A stretch of 64,000 nt of DNA from Qipengyuania citrea (GTDB lineage Bacteria; Pseudomonadota; Alphaproteobacteria; Sphingomonadales; Sphingomonadaceae). Both the position numbers and the translations under genes were made by a program. The notes under the pieces are model-generated. The model had not been told where the DNA came from. It searched no databases and was given only the letters and a program-made list of their open reading frames with translations. This document shows positions 26,201-35,713 of the stretch, in pieces. The stretch covers positions 682,001 to 746,000 of the forward strand of contig NZ_WTYG01000001.1 of the NCBI RefSeq assembly GCF_009828015.1. The letters are read 5' to 3'. Within the stretch, counting starts at the first letter, position 1, and each line of letters starts with the position of its first letter.

Positions 26201-27924
26201 CGCGATCGAGCTGGGAGGATTATGACAGCGCGCTGATCTCGCGCGGCGGCGGCGTGTTCCCGCGGGATGCGAAAAGCATCAAGCTGTCGAAGGCGGCGCA
26301 GGCGAAATTCGGCATCGACCAGGCCCAGATCGAGCCCGAGGCGCTTATTTCGGCGATCCTCACCGCGGCAGTCGACCTGATCTGGTTCGGCGGCATCGGC
26401 ACCTACATCAAGGCCGCGCACGAGAACAACGTCCAAGTCGGCGACCCGGCCAACGACGCGCTGCGGGTCGATGGCCGCGACGTGCGCGCCAAGGTGATCG
26501 GCGAAGGCGCCAATCTCGGCATCACCCAGGCCGGCCGGATCGAATTCGCGCAGCGCGGCGGCCGTTCGAATACCGACTTCATCGACAATTCGGCGGGCGT
26601 CGACTGTTCGGACAATGAAGTAAACATCAAGATCGCGCTCGCCGCGGCCAAGCGCGCGGGCAAGCTGAGCGAACGCAAGCGCGTCGAGCTTCTCGAATCG
26701 ATGACCGAGGAAGTCGGGCAGATCGTGCTCGAGGACAACCGCCTGCAGGCTCTCGCGCTCTCGATCGCCGAATATGGCGGCGCGCGCGCCATGGCCTCGC
26801 AGCGGCACATCATCGACACGCTCGAGGCGGGCGGCAATCTCGACCGCAAGACCGAAGGACTGGCCGACGACCAGACCTTGCAGCGCCGCGCGGCGGACGG
26901 CGGCGGCCTGACCCGCCCCGAGCTCGCAGTGCTGCTGTCGTCGTCCAAGCTGGTCCTGCAGGACGCGATCGAGCAGGGCGAGCTGGCGGACGATCCGCTG
27001 CTCGAGGACACGCTGTTCGAAGCCTTTCCCGAACCGATGCGCAAGAAGTTCAAGGCGCAGATCAACGGGCACCAGCTGCGCCGCGAGATCATCGCGACCA
27101 AGCTGGCCAACCGCATCGTCAACCGCATGGGGATGGTCCATCCCTTCGAACTGGCCGAAGAAGAGGGCGTCGAACTGCATGAAGTCGCCGCCGCTTTCGT
27201 GGCTGCGGAAGAGCTGTTCGACTTGCCCGCGCTGTGGGCCGCGATCGATGCCAGTGCCATGCCCGAAAGCGCCCGGCTGATGCTGTTCGACCGCATCGCC
27301 GCAGCCGCTGGCAACCTCATGTCCGACGTGCTGCGCACTTCATCGGGCAGCGTCGACCCGACCGGACTGGTCGAAGAGATCGGCAAGGCGGTCAGCAAAC
27401 TGGCGGGGGCCACCGGCGAATTGCTCAGCGCCGAATCGCGCCAGCAATCGGATCGGCTGCGCGATCAGCTGGTGTCGGCGGGCGCGCCCGAAGCGCTCGC
27501 TGCGCGCGTGGCGCATCTCTACGACCTCGACGGGGCTGTCGGGCTGGCCAAGCTGTCGAGCGAAACCGGCATAGCGCCGATCGGCCTGACCGAGGCCTTC
27601 ACCGATGTCGGCCGCCGTCTGGGCCTCGACTGGGCGCAGTCGACCGCGGCGCTGATGAGCCCGTCGGACGTGTGGGAACGCCTGCTGGTTTCGGGGCTGG
27701 CGCGCGATTTCCAGCAGATGCGGCTCGAACTGCTGCGGCGGTTGGCGCGGCGCAAGGATGCGAAGAAGGATCTGGCTGCCGTCGTCGCCAAATGGGCCGA
27801 GGAACAGTCCACCGCGGTGACCAATTTCCGCAGCATGATCACGCGGGCGCAGGGCCAGTCCCCCGTGGCCCCGGCCATGCTGGCACAGGTCGCCAGCATG
27901 GCGCGCAACCTGCTCGGACGTTAG
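23236..27924 (+). CDS. NAD-specific glutamate dehydrogenase, large (180 kDa) class
   Basis: Oxidatively deaminates glutamate to 2-oxoglutarate. At 1562 residues it belongs to the large tetrameric GDH class (L-GDH180) known from Streptomyces, Pseudomonas and Caulobacter. The N-terminal third contains the ACT-like regulatory modules, and the catalytic core starts around 700 with REIFVYSRRVEGIHLR, GGLRWSDR and KNAVIVPTGAKGGF. NAD-domain marks are VVGCGDMSGDVFGNG and GEGANLGITQAGR. The C-terminal helical segment is complete. A good Shine-Dalgarno (GGAGAGAGG) supports the start. It probably serves amino acid catabolism. Confidence 0.93.
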   Translation: MGSNTAALPKKLQNAITERMRLSLLSGDTPFEKARLEDAAAFVGELASQRTRGRSAMAIESVSDDRRLTRIAIINEDMPFLVDSVAATIAALGLSIDRLVHPVIPVERDGKGRLQAIPDRDKDDADRESMIYIETARVDAKTRRQLQETLKLTLGDVRAAVSDWPQLRDAMAADAERIAGDSEEGAELLEWLNSGMLTQLGHVTRYRDGRQEDELGICRKSAAQLLAEASYDRAFAWFAAGNDPRRPLIIKANHLSNVHRRVPLDLFIVPVEDNGETVALSLHAGVWTSAALAAPPRNVPRLRRQLDMLRGRHGFDDGGHAGKALVHALTTLPHDLLIGFSESDVERVAITMMSLVDRPRPRLALVEAPLARHLFAFVWLPRDMVATQVRLEIQALLEEAASARLLDWSLEVEGGNLATLRFVFDIRDGDQAPDEAALEEQMQTLLRGWSEAVEAELSALEDSSRAAALAMRFAEHFPTGFRGRFGPREAALDIARLHDLGASLESEEVVRGARMYYCERDTEGCLRLKLYQSEGSLPLSEGVPALEDFGFYVRSEMPTVLDDGRLGTVHDFLLDLKPGADPKGLIDRADAIEEAIAAVLNGEAENDPFNRLVPEAGLSSREANWLRAFYRYLRQAGMGFTIYTVVDALAAAPDVTRALIALFTARHDPEFGNGRDAAIEEARGAIKRGLAKVKAINDDRLLRLYNALIDSILRTNAFADAAAEALAFKIDSARVPNLPKPIPYREIFVYSRRVEGIHLRSGPVARGGLRWSDRRDDFRTEILGLMKAQRVKNAVIVPTGAKGGFYPKQLPNPALDREAWAAEGRASYETFIRTLLSVTDNIVDDQVVHPDDVVITDGEDPYFVVAADKGTATFSDVANAIAKSRDFWLDDAFASGGSKGYDHKAMGITAKGAWVSVQRHFLEMGVDVQEDPVEVVGCGDMSGDVFGNGMLLSKAIKLVAAFDHRHIFIDPDPDPAASWKERKRLFDLPRSSWEDYDSALISRGGGVFPRDAKSIKLSKAAQAKFGIDQAQIEPEALISAILTAAVDLIWFGGIGTYIKAAHENNVQVGDPANDALRVDGRDVRAKVIGEGANLGITQAGRIEFAQRGGRSNTDFIDNSAGVDCSDNEVNIKIALAAAKRAGKLSERKRVELLESMTEEVGQIVLEDNRLQALALSIAEYGGARAMASQRHIIDTLEAGGNLDRKTEGLADDQTLQRRAADGGGLTRPELAVLLSSSKLVLQDAIEQGELADDPLLEDTLFEAFPEPMRKKFKAQINGHQLRREIIATKLANRIVNRMGMVHPFELAEEEGVELHEVAAAFVAAEELFDLPALWAAIDASAMPESARLMLFDRIAAAAGNLMSDVLRTSSGSVDPTGLVEEIGKAVSKLAGATGELLSAESRQQSDRLRDQLVSAGAPEALAARVAHLYDLDGAVGLAKLSSETGIAPIGLTEAFTDVGRRLGLDWAQSTAALMSPSDVWERLLVSGLARDFQQMRLELLRRLARRKDAKKDLAAVVAKWAEEQSTAVTNFRSMITRAQGQSPVAPAMLAQVASMARNLLGR

Positions 27925-27969
27925 CACTGCGCTTGACCGGCTGGCGTTTTCGCGTCAGCCAGCAAGGCG

Positions 27970-29196
27970 ATGGAACATTACGACGTCGTTATCGTGGGGT
28001 CGGGGCACGGGGGTGCCCAGGCCGCTATCGCACTCCGCCAGAACGGGCACGAGGGCTCGATCCTGATGGTCAGCCGCGATCGCAACCCGCCGTATGAGCG
28101 GCCCCCGCTGTCGAAGGAATATCTGGCGGGCGAAAAGCCGTTCGAACGCATCCAGATCCGTCCAGAACAGTTCTGGGCCGACAAGGACATCACGCTGCAC
28201 CTGGGGCGCAACGTCAATGAAGTCGATCCGGTCGCGCGCGAACTCGGCCTGTCGGACGATACGCGGGTCACCTATCGCAAGCTGATCTGGGCCGCCGGCG
28301 GCGATGCCCGGCGACTGTCCTGCCCGGGCAGCGACAATGCGGGCATTCACTACATCCGCACGCGGCGCGACGTCGATACGCTGAAGGGCGAGCTGGCGGC
28401 CGGCGCCCGGCGCGCGGTCATCATCGGCGCGGGCTATATCGGGCTCGAAGCGGCGGCCGTGCTGCGCAAGCTCGGCCTAGACGTTACCGTGGTCGAAATG
28501 CTCGACCGCGTCCTTGCACGTGTCGCGGGTCCGCAGCTGTCGGAATTCTACGCTGCCTATCACCGCGAGCAGGGTGTCGACCTGCGCCTGTCGACCGGCG
28601 TCGAGACGATCAGCGGCGACGATGGCCGCGTGACCGGCGTGGTGACCGACAGCGGCGAGACGATCGCCTGCGACGTAATCATTGCCGGGATCGGCATCGT
28701 GCCGTCGGTCGGGCCGCTGATCGCGGCGGGTGCGGCGGGATCGAACGGGGTCGACGTCGACAGCATCTGCCGCACCACGCTCGATGACATCTACGCCATC
28801 GGCGACTGTGCGAGCCATGCGAATGCCTATGCCGACAACAAGGTCATCCGCCTCGAATCGGTGCAGAACGCCAACGACATGGCGACCATCGCGGCCAAGG
28901 CGATCATGGGCGACAAGCAGGATTACGACGCCGTCCCGTGGTTCTGGTCGAACCAGTACGACCTCCGGCTGCAGACGGTCGGCATGTCGATCGGCTATGA
29001 CGCCACCGTGCTGCGCGGCGATCCGGCGGACAAGAAGTTCAGCGTGGTCTATCTGCGCGAAGGCGTGGTGATCGCGCTCGACTGCGTCAACAACACCAGG
29101 GATTACGCGCAGGGGCGCAAGCTGGTGATGGCGCGCGCCGAAGTGGATCCCGACCTGCTGGCCGACACTGCGGTGCCGCTCAAGGACATGCTGTGA
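27970..29196 (+). CDS. FAD-dependent ferredoxin/rubredoxin-type reductase
   Basis: A 408-residue NAD(P)H:FAD oxidoreductase of the putidaredoxin-reductase type. It has the FAD-binding [13 protein letters not shown] at the N terminus, the second nucleotide fold [13 protein letters not shown] around 150, the [15 protein letters not shown] motif near 275 and a C-terminal interface domain. In sphingomonads such reductases feed electrons to class I P450s through a [2Fe-2S] ferredoxin. No ferredoxin gene is in the window, but P450 genes lie at both 1-1061 and 33769. Its stop overlaps a possible GTG start of the CoA-transferase. Confidence 0.87.
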   Translation: MEHYDVVIVGSGHGGAQAAIALRQNGHEGSILMVSRDRNPPYERPPLSKEYLAGEKPFERIQIRPEQFWADKDITLHLGRNVNEVDPVARELGLSDDTRVTYRKLIWAAGGDARRLSCPGSDNAGIHYIRTRRDVDTLKGELAAGARRAVIIGAGYIGLEAAAVLRKLGLDVTVVEMLDRVLARVAGPQLSEFYAAYHREQGVDLRLSTGVETISGDDGRVTGVVTDSGETIACDVIIAGIGIVPSVGPLIAAGAAGSNGVDVDSICRTTLDDIYAIGDCASHANAYADNKVIRLESVQNANDMATIAAKAIMGDKQDYDAVPWFWSNQYDLRLQTVGMSIGYDATVLRGDPADKKFSVVYLREGVVIALDCVNNTRDYAQGRKLVMARAEVDPDLLADTAVPLKDML

Positions 29197-29219
29197 TCGC
29201 GGCCGGGGACGGTCGCGCG

Positions 29220-30353
29220 ATGCTCGAAGGGCTTCGCGTGATCGACATGACCTCGGTCGTCTTCGGGCCCTATTGCACGCAGATCCTTGCCGATTTCGGG
29301 GCCGAGGTGGTCAAGGTCGAGGCCCCCGGCGGCGACGTGTTCCGCTACGGTGCGCTTTCCGCGCACAGCAAGGCGATGGGGCCGGGATACATCGCGCTCA
29401 ATCGCGGCAAGCAGTCGCTGGTGCTCGATCTCAAGCAGGAGGCCGACCGCGCGATACTGCGCGATTTGCTCGCCGATGCCGACATCTTCATCCACAATGT
29501 CCGCGCCGAAGCGATCGAGCGGCTCGGGTTCGATTACGACAGCGTCCGCGCGCTCGCTCCAGACATCATCTATGCGCATTGCGTCGGCTTCGGCTCGGGC
29601 GGGCCCTATGCCGGGCTGCAGGCCTATGACGACGTGATCCAGGCCGCCAGCGGCACCACCACCCTGCTGCCGCGCGCGGACGGCAACGAGCGCCCACGCT
29701 ACCTGCCATCGCTGATCGCCGACAAGGTCGCCGGGCTGCACGCCGCTTATGCGGTGATGGCCGCCGTGGTACACCACCTGCGGACTGGGCAAGGCCAGCA
29801 TGTCGAAGTGCCGATGTTCGAGGCCTTCAGCAGCTTCATGCTCAAGGAGCACCTTGGCGGGAACACTTTCGATCCCCCCGTCGGCCCGCCCTGCTATGGC
29901 CGCCAGGTCGATCCGGATCGCCAGCCGTTCCCGACCCGCGACGGATATGTCAGCATCGTGCCTTACCGGCTCGACCATTTCACCAGGGTGATCGCGCTGA
30001 TGGGCGACGAGGCCTTCGCGCAAGAGGCGCGCTTCGCTACGCCCGAGGGGCTGATCGCGGGGCAGGCCGAACTCTATGCCCGCATCGCCGAACTCACCGC
30101 CGGTTTCGCGACCGACGAACTGGTCGCGCTGATGCACGCCAATGCGATCCCCGCAATGCCGGTGCGCGACATGGCCGACATGGCGCAGGAGCCTCATCTT
30201 GAAGCGTCGGGCTTTATCATGCGGCGCGAACACCCCACCGAGGGAACGCTGGTCGAGATGCGCGAACCGTCGCGCTTTTCCGCCTGGGACGCCCCCGATC
30301 CAGCGCCCGCCCCGCTGCTGGGCGAGCATGACCGGGATTACCGCGAGGGCTAG
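29220..30353 (+). CDS. CaiB/BaiF (family III) CoA-transferase
   Basis: Moves CoA between carboxylic acids. The 377-residue product starts [21 protein letters not shown], a standard N terminus, then [16 protein letters not shown] (CoA site), [15 protein letters not shown], and the catalytic aspartate block in [22 protein letters not shown] at 29193 overlapping the reductase stop is an alternative start that would add nine residues. It is probably co-transcribed with the reductase at 27970 in a catabolic unit. It ends 4 bases inside the convergent queG. Confidence 0.88.
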   Translation: MLEGLRVIDMTSVVFGPYCTQILADFGAEVVKVEAPGGDVFRYGALSAHSKAMGPGYIALNRGKQSLVLDLKQEADRAILRDLLADADIFIHNVRAEAIERLGFDYDSVRALAPDIIYAHCVGFGSGGPYAGLQAYDDVIQAASGTTTLLPRADGNERPRYLPSLIADKVAGLHAAYAVMAAVVHHLRTGQGQHVEVPMFEAFSSFMLKEHLGGNTFDPPVGPPCYGRQVDPDRQPFPTRDGYVSIVPYRLDHFTRVIALMGDEAFAQEARFATPEGLIAGQAELYARIAELTAGFATDELVALMHANAIPAMPVRDMADMAQEPHLEASGFIMRREHPTEGTLVEMREPSRFSAWDAPDPAPAPLLGEHDRDYREG

Positions 30354-31390
30354 CCGAGCCGCCGGGCGGCCCAATCGGCAGCTTCGGAAACCGCGGGATC
30401 GGGATCGCCGCGCAGGCCCTCGACAAGCGGAGCGAGAGCTGCCGAACCGCTATTCCCTGCCGCATAAAGGCAGTTGCGCACAAAGCGGTCGCGGCCGACG
30501 CGCTTGATCGGCGAGCCCGAGAAGAACTGCCTGAAGCCTGCATCGTCAAAGGTCAGGAAGCTCGCCAGGTCGGGCGCCATCAGCTCCTCGCGCGGCGCCA
30601 GCTTGAGGTGTCGGTGCGCCGTATCGGCAAACTTGTTCCACGGGCAGACCGCGAGGCAATCGTCGCAGCCGTAGATGCGGTTGCCCAGCGCCTCGCGAAA
30701 CTCCTCGGGGATCGGCCCCTTGTGCTCGATCGTGAGGTAGGAAATGCAGCGCCGCGCATCGAGCTGGTAGGGCGCGGGGAAGGCGTCGGTCGGGCAGGCA
30801 TCCTGGCACGCGCGGCAATTTCCGCAGCGATCGGGATGCGAGAGGTCGGGCGCGAATTCGAGCGTCGAATAGATTGCGCCGAGGAACAGCCAGCTGCCAT
30901 GCGACCGGCTGACGAGATTGGTATGCTTGCCCTGCCAGCCGATCCCGGCTGCCTGGCCCAGCGGCTTTTCCATCACCGGGGCGGTGTCGACGAAGACCTT
31001 CAGTTCGCTTGTCGGCTCGCGCGCAATCAGCCACCGCGCCAGCGCCTTGAGCGCCTTTTTCACGACGTCGTGGTAATCGCGCCCTTGCGCATAGACCGAA
31101 ACCCGCGCTTTTTCAGCCGCGTCGGCAAGCGCCAGCGGATCGATATCGGGGGCGTAGCTCATCCCCAGCGCGATCACGCTGTTGGCTTCGGGCCATAATC
31201 CTTGCGGTGAGGCGCGCTGCGTCTTGCGCGCTTCCATCCATTCCATCGAGCCATGGCGCCCTTCGCCGAGGAATTGCTCCAGCCGCGAGGCGCGCTGCGG
31301 ATCGGGCGCGGCCGACGCGAAGCCGCAGGCGACGAAGCCGAGCCGCTCCGCCTCCTCGCGCAATTCCGCCTGCAACTCGCCATTAACCAC
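30350..31390 (-). CDS. queG: Epoxyqueuosine reductase
   Basis: Final step of queuosine tRNA modification: reduces epoxyqueuosine in tRNA with cobalamin and two [4Fe-4S] clusters. The 346-residue protein has the two cluster motifs [12 protein letters not shown] and [13 protein letters not shown], preceded by the conserved [23 protein letters not shown] region (split here to [17 protein letters not shown]). A C-terminal HEAT-like tail ([15 protein letters not shown]) matches family architecture. Confidence 0.93.
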   Translation of the reverse strand: MVNGELQAELREEAERLGFVACGFASAAPDPQRASRLEQFLGEGRHGSMEWMEARKTQRASPQGLWPEANSVIALGMSYAPDIDPLALADAAEKARVSVYAQGRDYHDVVKKALKALARWLIAREPTSELKVFVDTAPVMEKPLGQAAGIGWQGKHTNLVSRSHGSWLFLGAIYSTLEFAPDLSHPDRCGNCRACQDACPTDAFPAPYQLDARRCISYLTIEHKGPIPEEFREALGNRIYGCDDCLAVCPWNKFADTAHRHLKLAPREELMAPDLASFLTFDDAGFRQFFSGSPIKRVGRDRFVRNCLYAAGNSGSAALAPLVEGLRGDPDPAVSEAADWAARRLG

Positions 31391-31456
31391 GCTTGCGTGT
31401 GCTCCCGTTCACGGCCAGCATCTAATCATGCCCGCATGCTTATCGAGACAGGCTCC

Positions 31457-32437
31457 ATGACGCGACCTTCGGGCGGGGACAACCGCAAGCTTGCCATCGA
31501 GGCCCACGGGCTGGTCAAGCGGTTCGACGACACGCTGGCGGTCGACGGTGTCGACATCGCGGTTCCCGAAGGCGCGATCTACGGCATTCTCGGGCCCAAT
31601 GGCGCAGGCAAGACGACCACGCTGCGCATGCTGCTGGGCATCATCGATCCCGACGCAGGCGTGCGCCGCGTGTTCGGCAACGACCGGCCGCATGAAGTGG
31701 CCAAGCTGATCGGCTACCTGCCCGAGGAACGCGGGCTCTATCCGGCGATGAAATGCGACGAGGCGATCGCCTTCCTCGGGGCGCTGCGCGGGCTGCCGCT
31801 GGAAGAAGGCAAGGCGCGCGGGCGCGTGCTGCTCGAGCAGCACGGCCTGGGCCATGCGGTGGATCGCCAGATCCGCCAGCTGTCGAAAGGCATGGCGCAG
31901 ACCGTCCAGCTGCTCGGCACGCTGGTCCATCGCCCGAAGCTGGTGGTCTTCGACGAACCCTTCAGCGGGCTCGACGCGATCAACCAGGGCAAGCTGGAAG
32001 TGATGATCCGCGAACTGGCCCACAGCGGCACCACGGTGATCTTCTCGACGCATGTCATCCACCATGCCGAACGCCTGTGCGACGAGGTGGCGATCATTGC
32101 CGGGGGCAAGGTGCCCTATGCGGGATCGGTCGACGCCGCCCGCGACCGGATCCCCGCGCAGGTCCGGCTCGAGACGCGCTCCGCATCCGGGCCCTGGCGC
32201 AGCGCGCTGCCCGGCGATGCACGGCACGATGCCAAGGGCGAAGCCAGCCATTTCTGGTACTTCCCGGTCCCCGAAACCGGGATCGAGGAATTGCTCAAGC
32301 CGCTGATCGCAGGGCAGGCGGGCATTCTCTCGCTGTCGATCGAGCGCGCCGGGCTGCACGATGCCTTCGTCGAAATCGCCGGCGAGGCCGCCGCGCGCGC
32401 GCTCGAAGAGGACAACGCCCGGGGAGCCAAGCCATGA
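31457..32437 (+). CDS. ABC transporter ATP-binding protein (NatA-like)
   Basis: Energises the permease encoded next. The 326-residue protein has Walker A GPNGAGKTT near residue 48, the modified signature QLSKGMAQ (typical of the NatA/ABC-2 group instead of LSGGQ), Walker B LVVFDEPFSGLD and the switch His in IFSTHVIHH. A C-terminal DUF4162-like domain follows. The ATG at 31457 has GACAGG upstream; 31436 is an alternative start. The stop overlaps the permease start as ATGA. Confidence 0.88.
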   Translation: MTRPSGGDNRKLAIEAHGLVKRFDDTLAVDGVDIAVPEGAIYGILGPNGAGKTTTLRMLLGIIDPDAGVRRVFGNDRPHEVAKLIGYLPEERGLYPAMKCDEAIAFLGALRGLPLEEGKARGRVLLEQHGLGHAVDRQIRQLSKGMAQTVQLLGTLVHRPKLVVFDEPFSGLDAINQGKLEVMIRELAHSGTTVIFSTHVIHHAERLCDEVAIIAGGKVPYAGSVDAARDRIPAQVRLETRSASGPWRSALPGDARHDAKGEASHFWYFPVPETGIEELLKPLIAGQAGILSLSIERAGLHDAFVEIAGEAAARALEEDNARGAKP

Positions 32438-33645
32438 AAGATACGACCCGCCTGTCGCGCTTCGAGGCCGCCCGCGTGATTGCGCAGCGCGATTTCCGCG
32501 CCATCCTGTTCAGCCGCGCATTCCTGTTCTTCCTGCTCGGGCCGCTGTTCCCGATCATCATCGGCGTGCTGGCCGGGGGGATCGGCGGACAGGTGCAGCG
32601 CGATGCGAACACCCGGCTTGTGGCGGTCGCGATGAGCGAGGCGGATACGCAGGCGCTGATCGCGGCGCGCGCGCGGCTTGCCCCGCAGATCGGGAGGGCG
32701 CTGCCCGAACTGGCAGTGGCCGATGCGGGCACTGCCCCCGAAGTCATCCTGCGCGAACCCGGCAAGAATTACGTCGCGGTGGTCGGCGGCACGCTCGCCG
32801 CGCCCGAACTCACCGCCCCGCAGCCGGCGATCGACTATTGGAGCGGGCCGGTGGCCATGCTTGCCGCCGAAGCCGGGACGCGGCAGGTGGCCGCATATCC
32901 CGCCGTGGCGCCCCGCCCGGTAGCCACCAGCATCGCCGCGCAGCGCGGCGACCGGATCCGCACCGCGCAGGCGGGGCAGTTGCTGCTGTTCCTGCTGATG
33001 ATGCTGCTCGCGGGGATGGTGCTGTCCAACCTGGTCGAGGAGAAGGCCAACAAGGTGATCGAGGTGCTCGCGGCGGCGGTCCCGATGGATGCGGTCTTCC
33101 TCGGCAAGCTGGTGGCGATGCTGGGCGTCAGCCTGGTCGGGATCGCGGTCTGGGCCGCGGTCGGTTCGGCGATCGCCATGCTGGCAGGCAATGCGCTGCC
33201 GCAATTGCCCGCCCCCGCGCTCGGCTGGCCGCTCTTCCTGGCGCTCGGGCTCGTCTATTTCGCCATGGGGTATCTGCTGCTCGGTTCGCTGTTCCTTACC
33301 ATCGGGGGCCTCGCGACCACGGTGCGCGAGGTGCAGACGCTGTCGATGCCGGTCACCATGGCGCAGCTGCTGGTGTTCTTCCTCGCCGCATCCTCGATCA
33401 CCCGCCCCGGTTCGCTGATGGAACTGTTCGCCGCTGCCTTTCCGCTTTCCTCGCCCTTCGCGATGCTCGCCCGCGCGGCGCAATCGGACGCGCTGTGGCC
33501 GCATGCCCTCGCGCTCGGCTGGCAGGCGCTGTGCGTGCTTCTTTTCGTCCGCTTCGGCGCACAGATATTCCGTCGCCGCGTCATGAAGTCGGGCAAGGGC
33601 GGCCGCGCGGTAAAAGGGCATGTCGGGAGCGTCAGGGCGCGCTGA
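32434..33645 (+). CDS. ABC-2 type permease (NatB-like)
   Basis: A 403-residue membrane partner of the ATPase. It has one N-terminal span (FLFFLLGPLFPIIIGVLAGG), a large extracytoplasmic domain of about 130 residues, then five or six C-terminal spans beginning at LLLFLLMMLLAGMVLSNLVEEK. The sequence VEEKANKVIEVL is the hallmark of the ABC-2/NatB group. It may export Na+, a lipid or a small molecule; not determinable here. Confidence 0.87.
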   Translation: MKDTTRLSRFEAARVIAQRDFRAILFSRAFLFFLLGPLFPIIIGVLAGGIGGQVQRDANTRLVAVAMSEADTQALIAARARLAPQIGRALPELAVADAGTAPEVILREPGKNYVAVVGGTLAAPELTAPQPAIDYWSGPVAMLAAEAGTRQVAAYPAVAPRPVATSIAAQRGDRIRTAQAGQLLLFLLMMLLAGMVLSNLVEEKANKVIEVLAAAVPMDAVFLGKLVAMLGVSLVGIAVWAAVGSAIAMLAGNALPQLPAPALGWPLFLALGLVYFAMGYLLLGSLFLTIGGLATTVREVQTLSMPVTMAQLLVFFLAASSITRPGSLMELFAAAFPLSSPFAMLARAAQSDALWPHALALGWQALCVLLFVRFGAQIFRRRVMKSGKGGRAVKGHVGSVRAR

Positions 33646-33689
33646 GACCCCGCTTCGCCAGCGATTGGGTAGCGAATTGCAACGCACTA

Positions 33690-33704
33690 TTGACACGTGT
33701 GTCA
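33690..33704. promoter_or_regulatory. Putative operator overlapping a -35 box, CYP153-like gene
   Basis: TGACACGTGTGTCA (33691-33704) is an inverted repeat with TGACAC/GTGTCA arms and a 2-base spacer. It overlaps a perfect TTGACA (33690-33695), 75 bases upstream of the P450 start. The arrangement is that of a repressor site, TetR-like in form. No regulator gene is adjacent, so the binder is unknown. Confidence 0.5.
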
Positions 33705-33768
33705 GTTAAGGCAGGATGGTCGCAATGACGAGAGCGGCCGATGGAGTCGCTCCTGCGAGGAGAGAGAC

Positions 33769-35109
33769 ATGGCCACCGCTGCAATCGAACGTCCGCAATG
33801 CCGTACGGAACCGTCCGCCTATGAGGCGCTGAAGAAGCATTTTGCCGAGCACCCCGAAGAACGTCTGAACCATCCCCACAAATGGGATGTGAGCCGCAGC
33901 GATATCTACGCCGAGAACACCTGGCATCCGATCTTCCGCGAGATGCGCGAAGCCGGTCCGCTGCACTACATCCCCGAGAGCCCCTATGGTCCCTATTGGG
34001 CGGTCGTCGGGCACAAGGCGATCCAGCATATCGAGGCGCTGCCCGATACGTTCTCGTCCAGCTGGGAGCATGGCGGGATCACGATCCTCAACCGGTTGAG
34101 CGAGGAAGAACTGGCCGAAGCCGGGATCGAGGAACGGCGCGAGCTGCCGATGTTCATTGCCATGGACCGCCCCCAGCACACCGGCCAGCGGCGCACCGTG
34201 GCCCCCAAGTTCACCCCCAGCGGCATGGCCGAAATGGAAGGCGAGATCCGCCGCCGGACCGGGGAGCTGCTCGACACGCTGCCGCGCGGCGAGGTGTTCG
34301 ACTGGGTCGACAAGGTGTCGATCGAACTGACCACCGGCATGCTGGCCATCCTGTTCGGCTTCCCCTGGGAAGACCGCCGGCTGCTGACCTTCTGGTCGGA
34401 CTGGTCGGGCGACACCGAACTGGCCACCGTGCGCGACCTCGACGAGATGCGCTGGGGCTTCCTCCACGAGATGGCGGCCTATTTCCAGTCGCTGTGGGTC
34501 GAGCGGACGCACGACAAGGAGCCGGGCGACGATCTCATCTCGATGATGATCCATTCCGAGGCCATGAACCAGATGAGCCCGCAGGAATTCATGGGCAATC
34601 TGATCCTGCTGATCGTGGGCGGCAACGACACCACGCGCAATTCGATGAGCGGGATCATCTACCAGCTCGACAAGAACCCCGACCAGCGCAAGCTGTTCGA
34701 ACAGCAGCCCGAGCTCATTCCCAACGCCGTGCAGGAAATCCTGCGCATGCAGACCCCGCTCGCACATATGCGCCGGACCTGCACCGAGGACACCGAAGTC
34801 TTCGGCCAGACGATCAAGAAGGGCGACAAGGTCGTACTGTGGTACCTGTCGGCCAATCGCGACGAGGAAGTGTTCGAGAACCCCGACAAGCTCGACATCC
34901 AGCGCGACAACGCCCGCCGCCATATCGCCTTCGGCTATGGCATCCACCGCTGCGTCGGGGCGCGGCTCGCCGAATTGCAGCTGCGCATCCTGCTCGAGGA
35001 ACTGCACAAGCGGCGCATGCGGGTGCATGTCGCGGGCGATATCGAGCGCGTCCGTGCCAATTTCGTGCACGGCTTCCGCAAGCTCGAAGTCGAGATTACC
35101 GACTTTTGA
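33769..35109 (+). CDS. Cytochrome P450, CYP153-like
   Basis: A 446-residue soluble class I P450. It has the I-helix GGNDTTRNSMSG, ExxR in VQEILRM and the heme loop FGYGIHRCVGARLAEL (Cys around 402). This heme loop, the N-terminal region (SPYGPYWAVVGHKAI) and the absence of a membrane anchor fit CYP153 family terminal alkane and fatty acid hydroxylases, common in marine sphingomonads. Exact family needs alignment. The ATG at 33769 has GAGGAGAGAG upstream. It stands alone with an operator-like palindrome in its promoter. Confidence 0.88.
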   Translation: MATAAIERPQCRTEPSAYEALKKHFAEHPEERLNHPHKWDVSRSDIYAENTWHPIFREMREAGPLHYIPESPYGPYWAVVGHKAIQHIEALPDTFSSSWEHGGITILNRLSEEELAEAGIEERRELPMFIAMDRPQHTGQRRTVAPKFTPSGMAEMEGEIRRRTGELLDTLPRGEVFDWVDKVSIELTTGMLAILFGFPWEDRRLLTFWSDWSGDTELATVRDLDEMRWGFLHEMAAYFQSLWVERTHDKEPGDDLISMMIHSEAMNQMSPQEFMGNLILLIVGGNDTTRNSMSGIIYQLDKNPDQRKLFEQQPELIPNAVQEILRMQTPLAHMRRTCTEDTEVFGQTIKKGDKVVLWYLSANRDEEVFENPDKLDIQRDNARRHIAFGYGIHRCVGARLAELQLRILLEELHKRRMRVHVAGDIERVRANFVHGFRKLEVEITDF

Positions 35110-35178
35110 GGCACCGCTGCGCCGGCGCTGTGCCCGCGCAAGCATAGGTTCAGGCGTGGAGGACTATTCCTCCACGCC

Positions 35179-35691
35179 ATGACCCGGAGCGATTTGACCC
35201 GCCTTCCCATTGCCCGCCGCCGCCTGTTCGGCTGGATTGGCGCCTCCGCCAGTTTCGCGGCGCTGACCGCTTGCGGTTCGCGGCCCGCGGAAGCCAGGAG
35301 TTTCCCCGTCGAGCTGACCGAAGCGCAATGGCGCAAGCGGCTGACCGCACAGGAATATCGCGTCCTGCGCGGCGCGGGGACCGAGCGTGCCTATTCATCG
35401 CCGCTCAACGAGGAGGATCGCGCGGGCACCTTCGTCTGCGCAGGCTGTGGCAACGCGGTCTACAGTTCCAAGACGAAATACGATTCGCGCACCGGCTGGC
35501 CCAGTTTCTGGCAACCGATCGACAAGGGCGCGGTGGGCACCAGCACCGATTACAAGATCGGTTATCCGCGCACCGAAGTGCATTGCGCGGATTGTGGCGG
35601 GCATCTGGGCCATATCTTCAACGATGGGCCGCGGCCGACCGGCAAGCGCCACTGCATCAATGGCGTCGCGCTCGATTTCAAACCCGCGTAA
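35179..35691 (+). CDS. msrB: Peptide methionine-(R)-S-oxide reductase, exported
   Basis: Repairs oxidised methionine. The 170-residue precursor starts with an arginine-rich, Tat-like signal (ARRRLFGWIGASASF ending LTAC, possibly a lipobox), so it acts outside the cytoplasm. The catalytic domain has zinc CxxC pairs (VCAGC and HCADC), the segment GWPSFWQP and the nucleophile in RHCINGVALDF. A paired MsrA with its own export signal lies at 47725. Confidence 0.92.
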   Translation: MTRSDLTRLPIARRRLFGWIGASASFAALTACGSRPAEARSFPVELTEAQWRKRLTAQEYRVLRGAGTERAYSSPLNEEDRAGTFVCAGCGNAVYSSKTKYDSRTGWPSFWQPIDKGAVGTSTDYKIGYPRTEVHCADCGGHLGHIFNDGPRPTGKRHCINGVALDFKPA

Positions 35692-35713
35692 ACCAGCGAC
35701 GGGTTGAACGGTC

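Noticed and set aside
23515-27180. 1221-residue minus-strand ORF
   Set aside because: Antisense to the glutamate dehydrogenase gene; composition rich in Arg/Asp/Val typical of shadow frames, and no motif.
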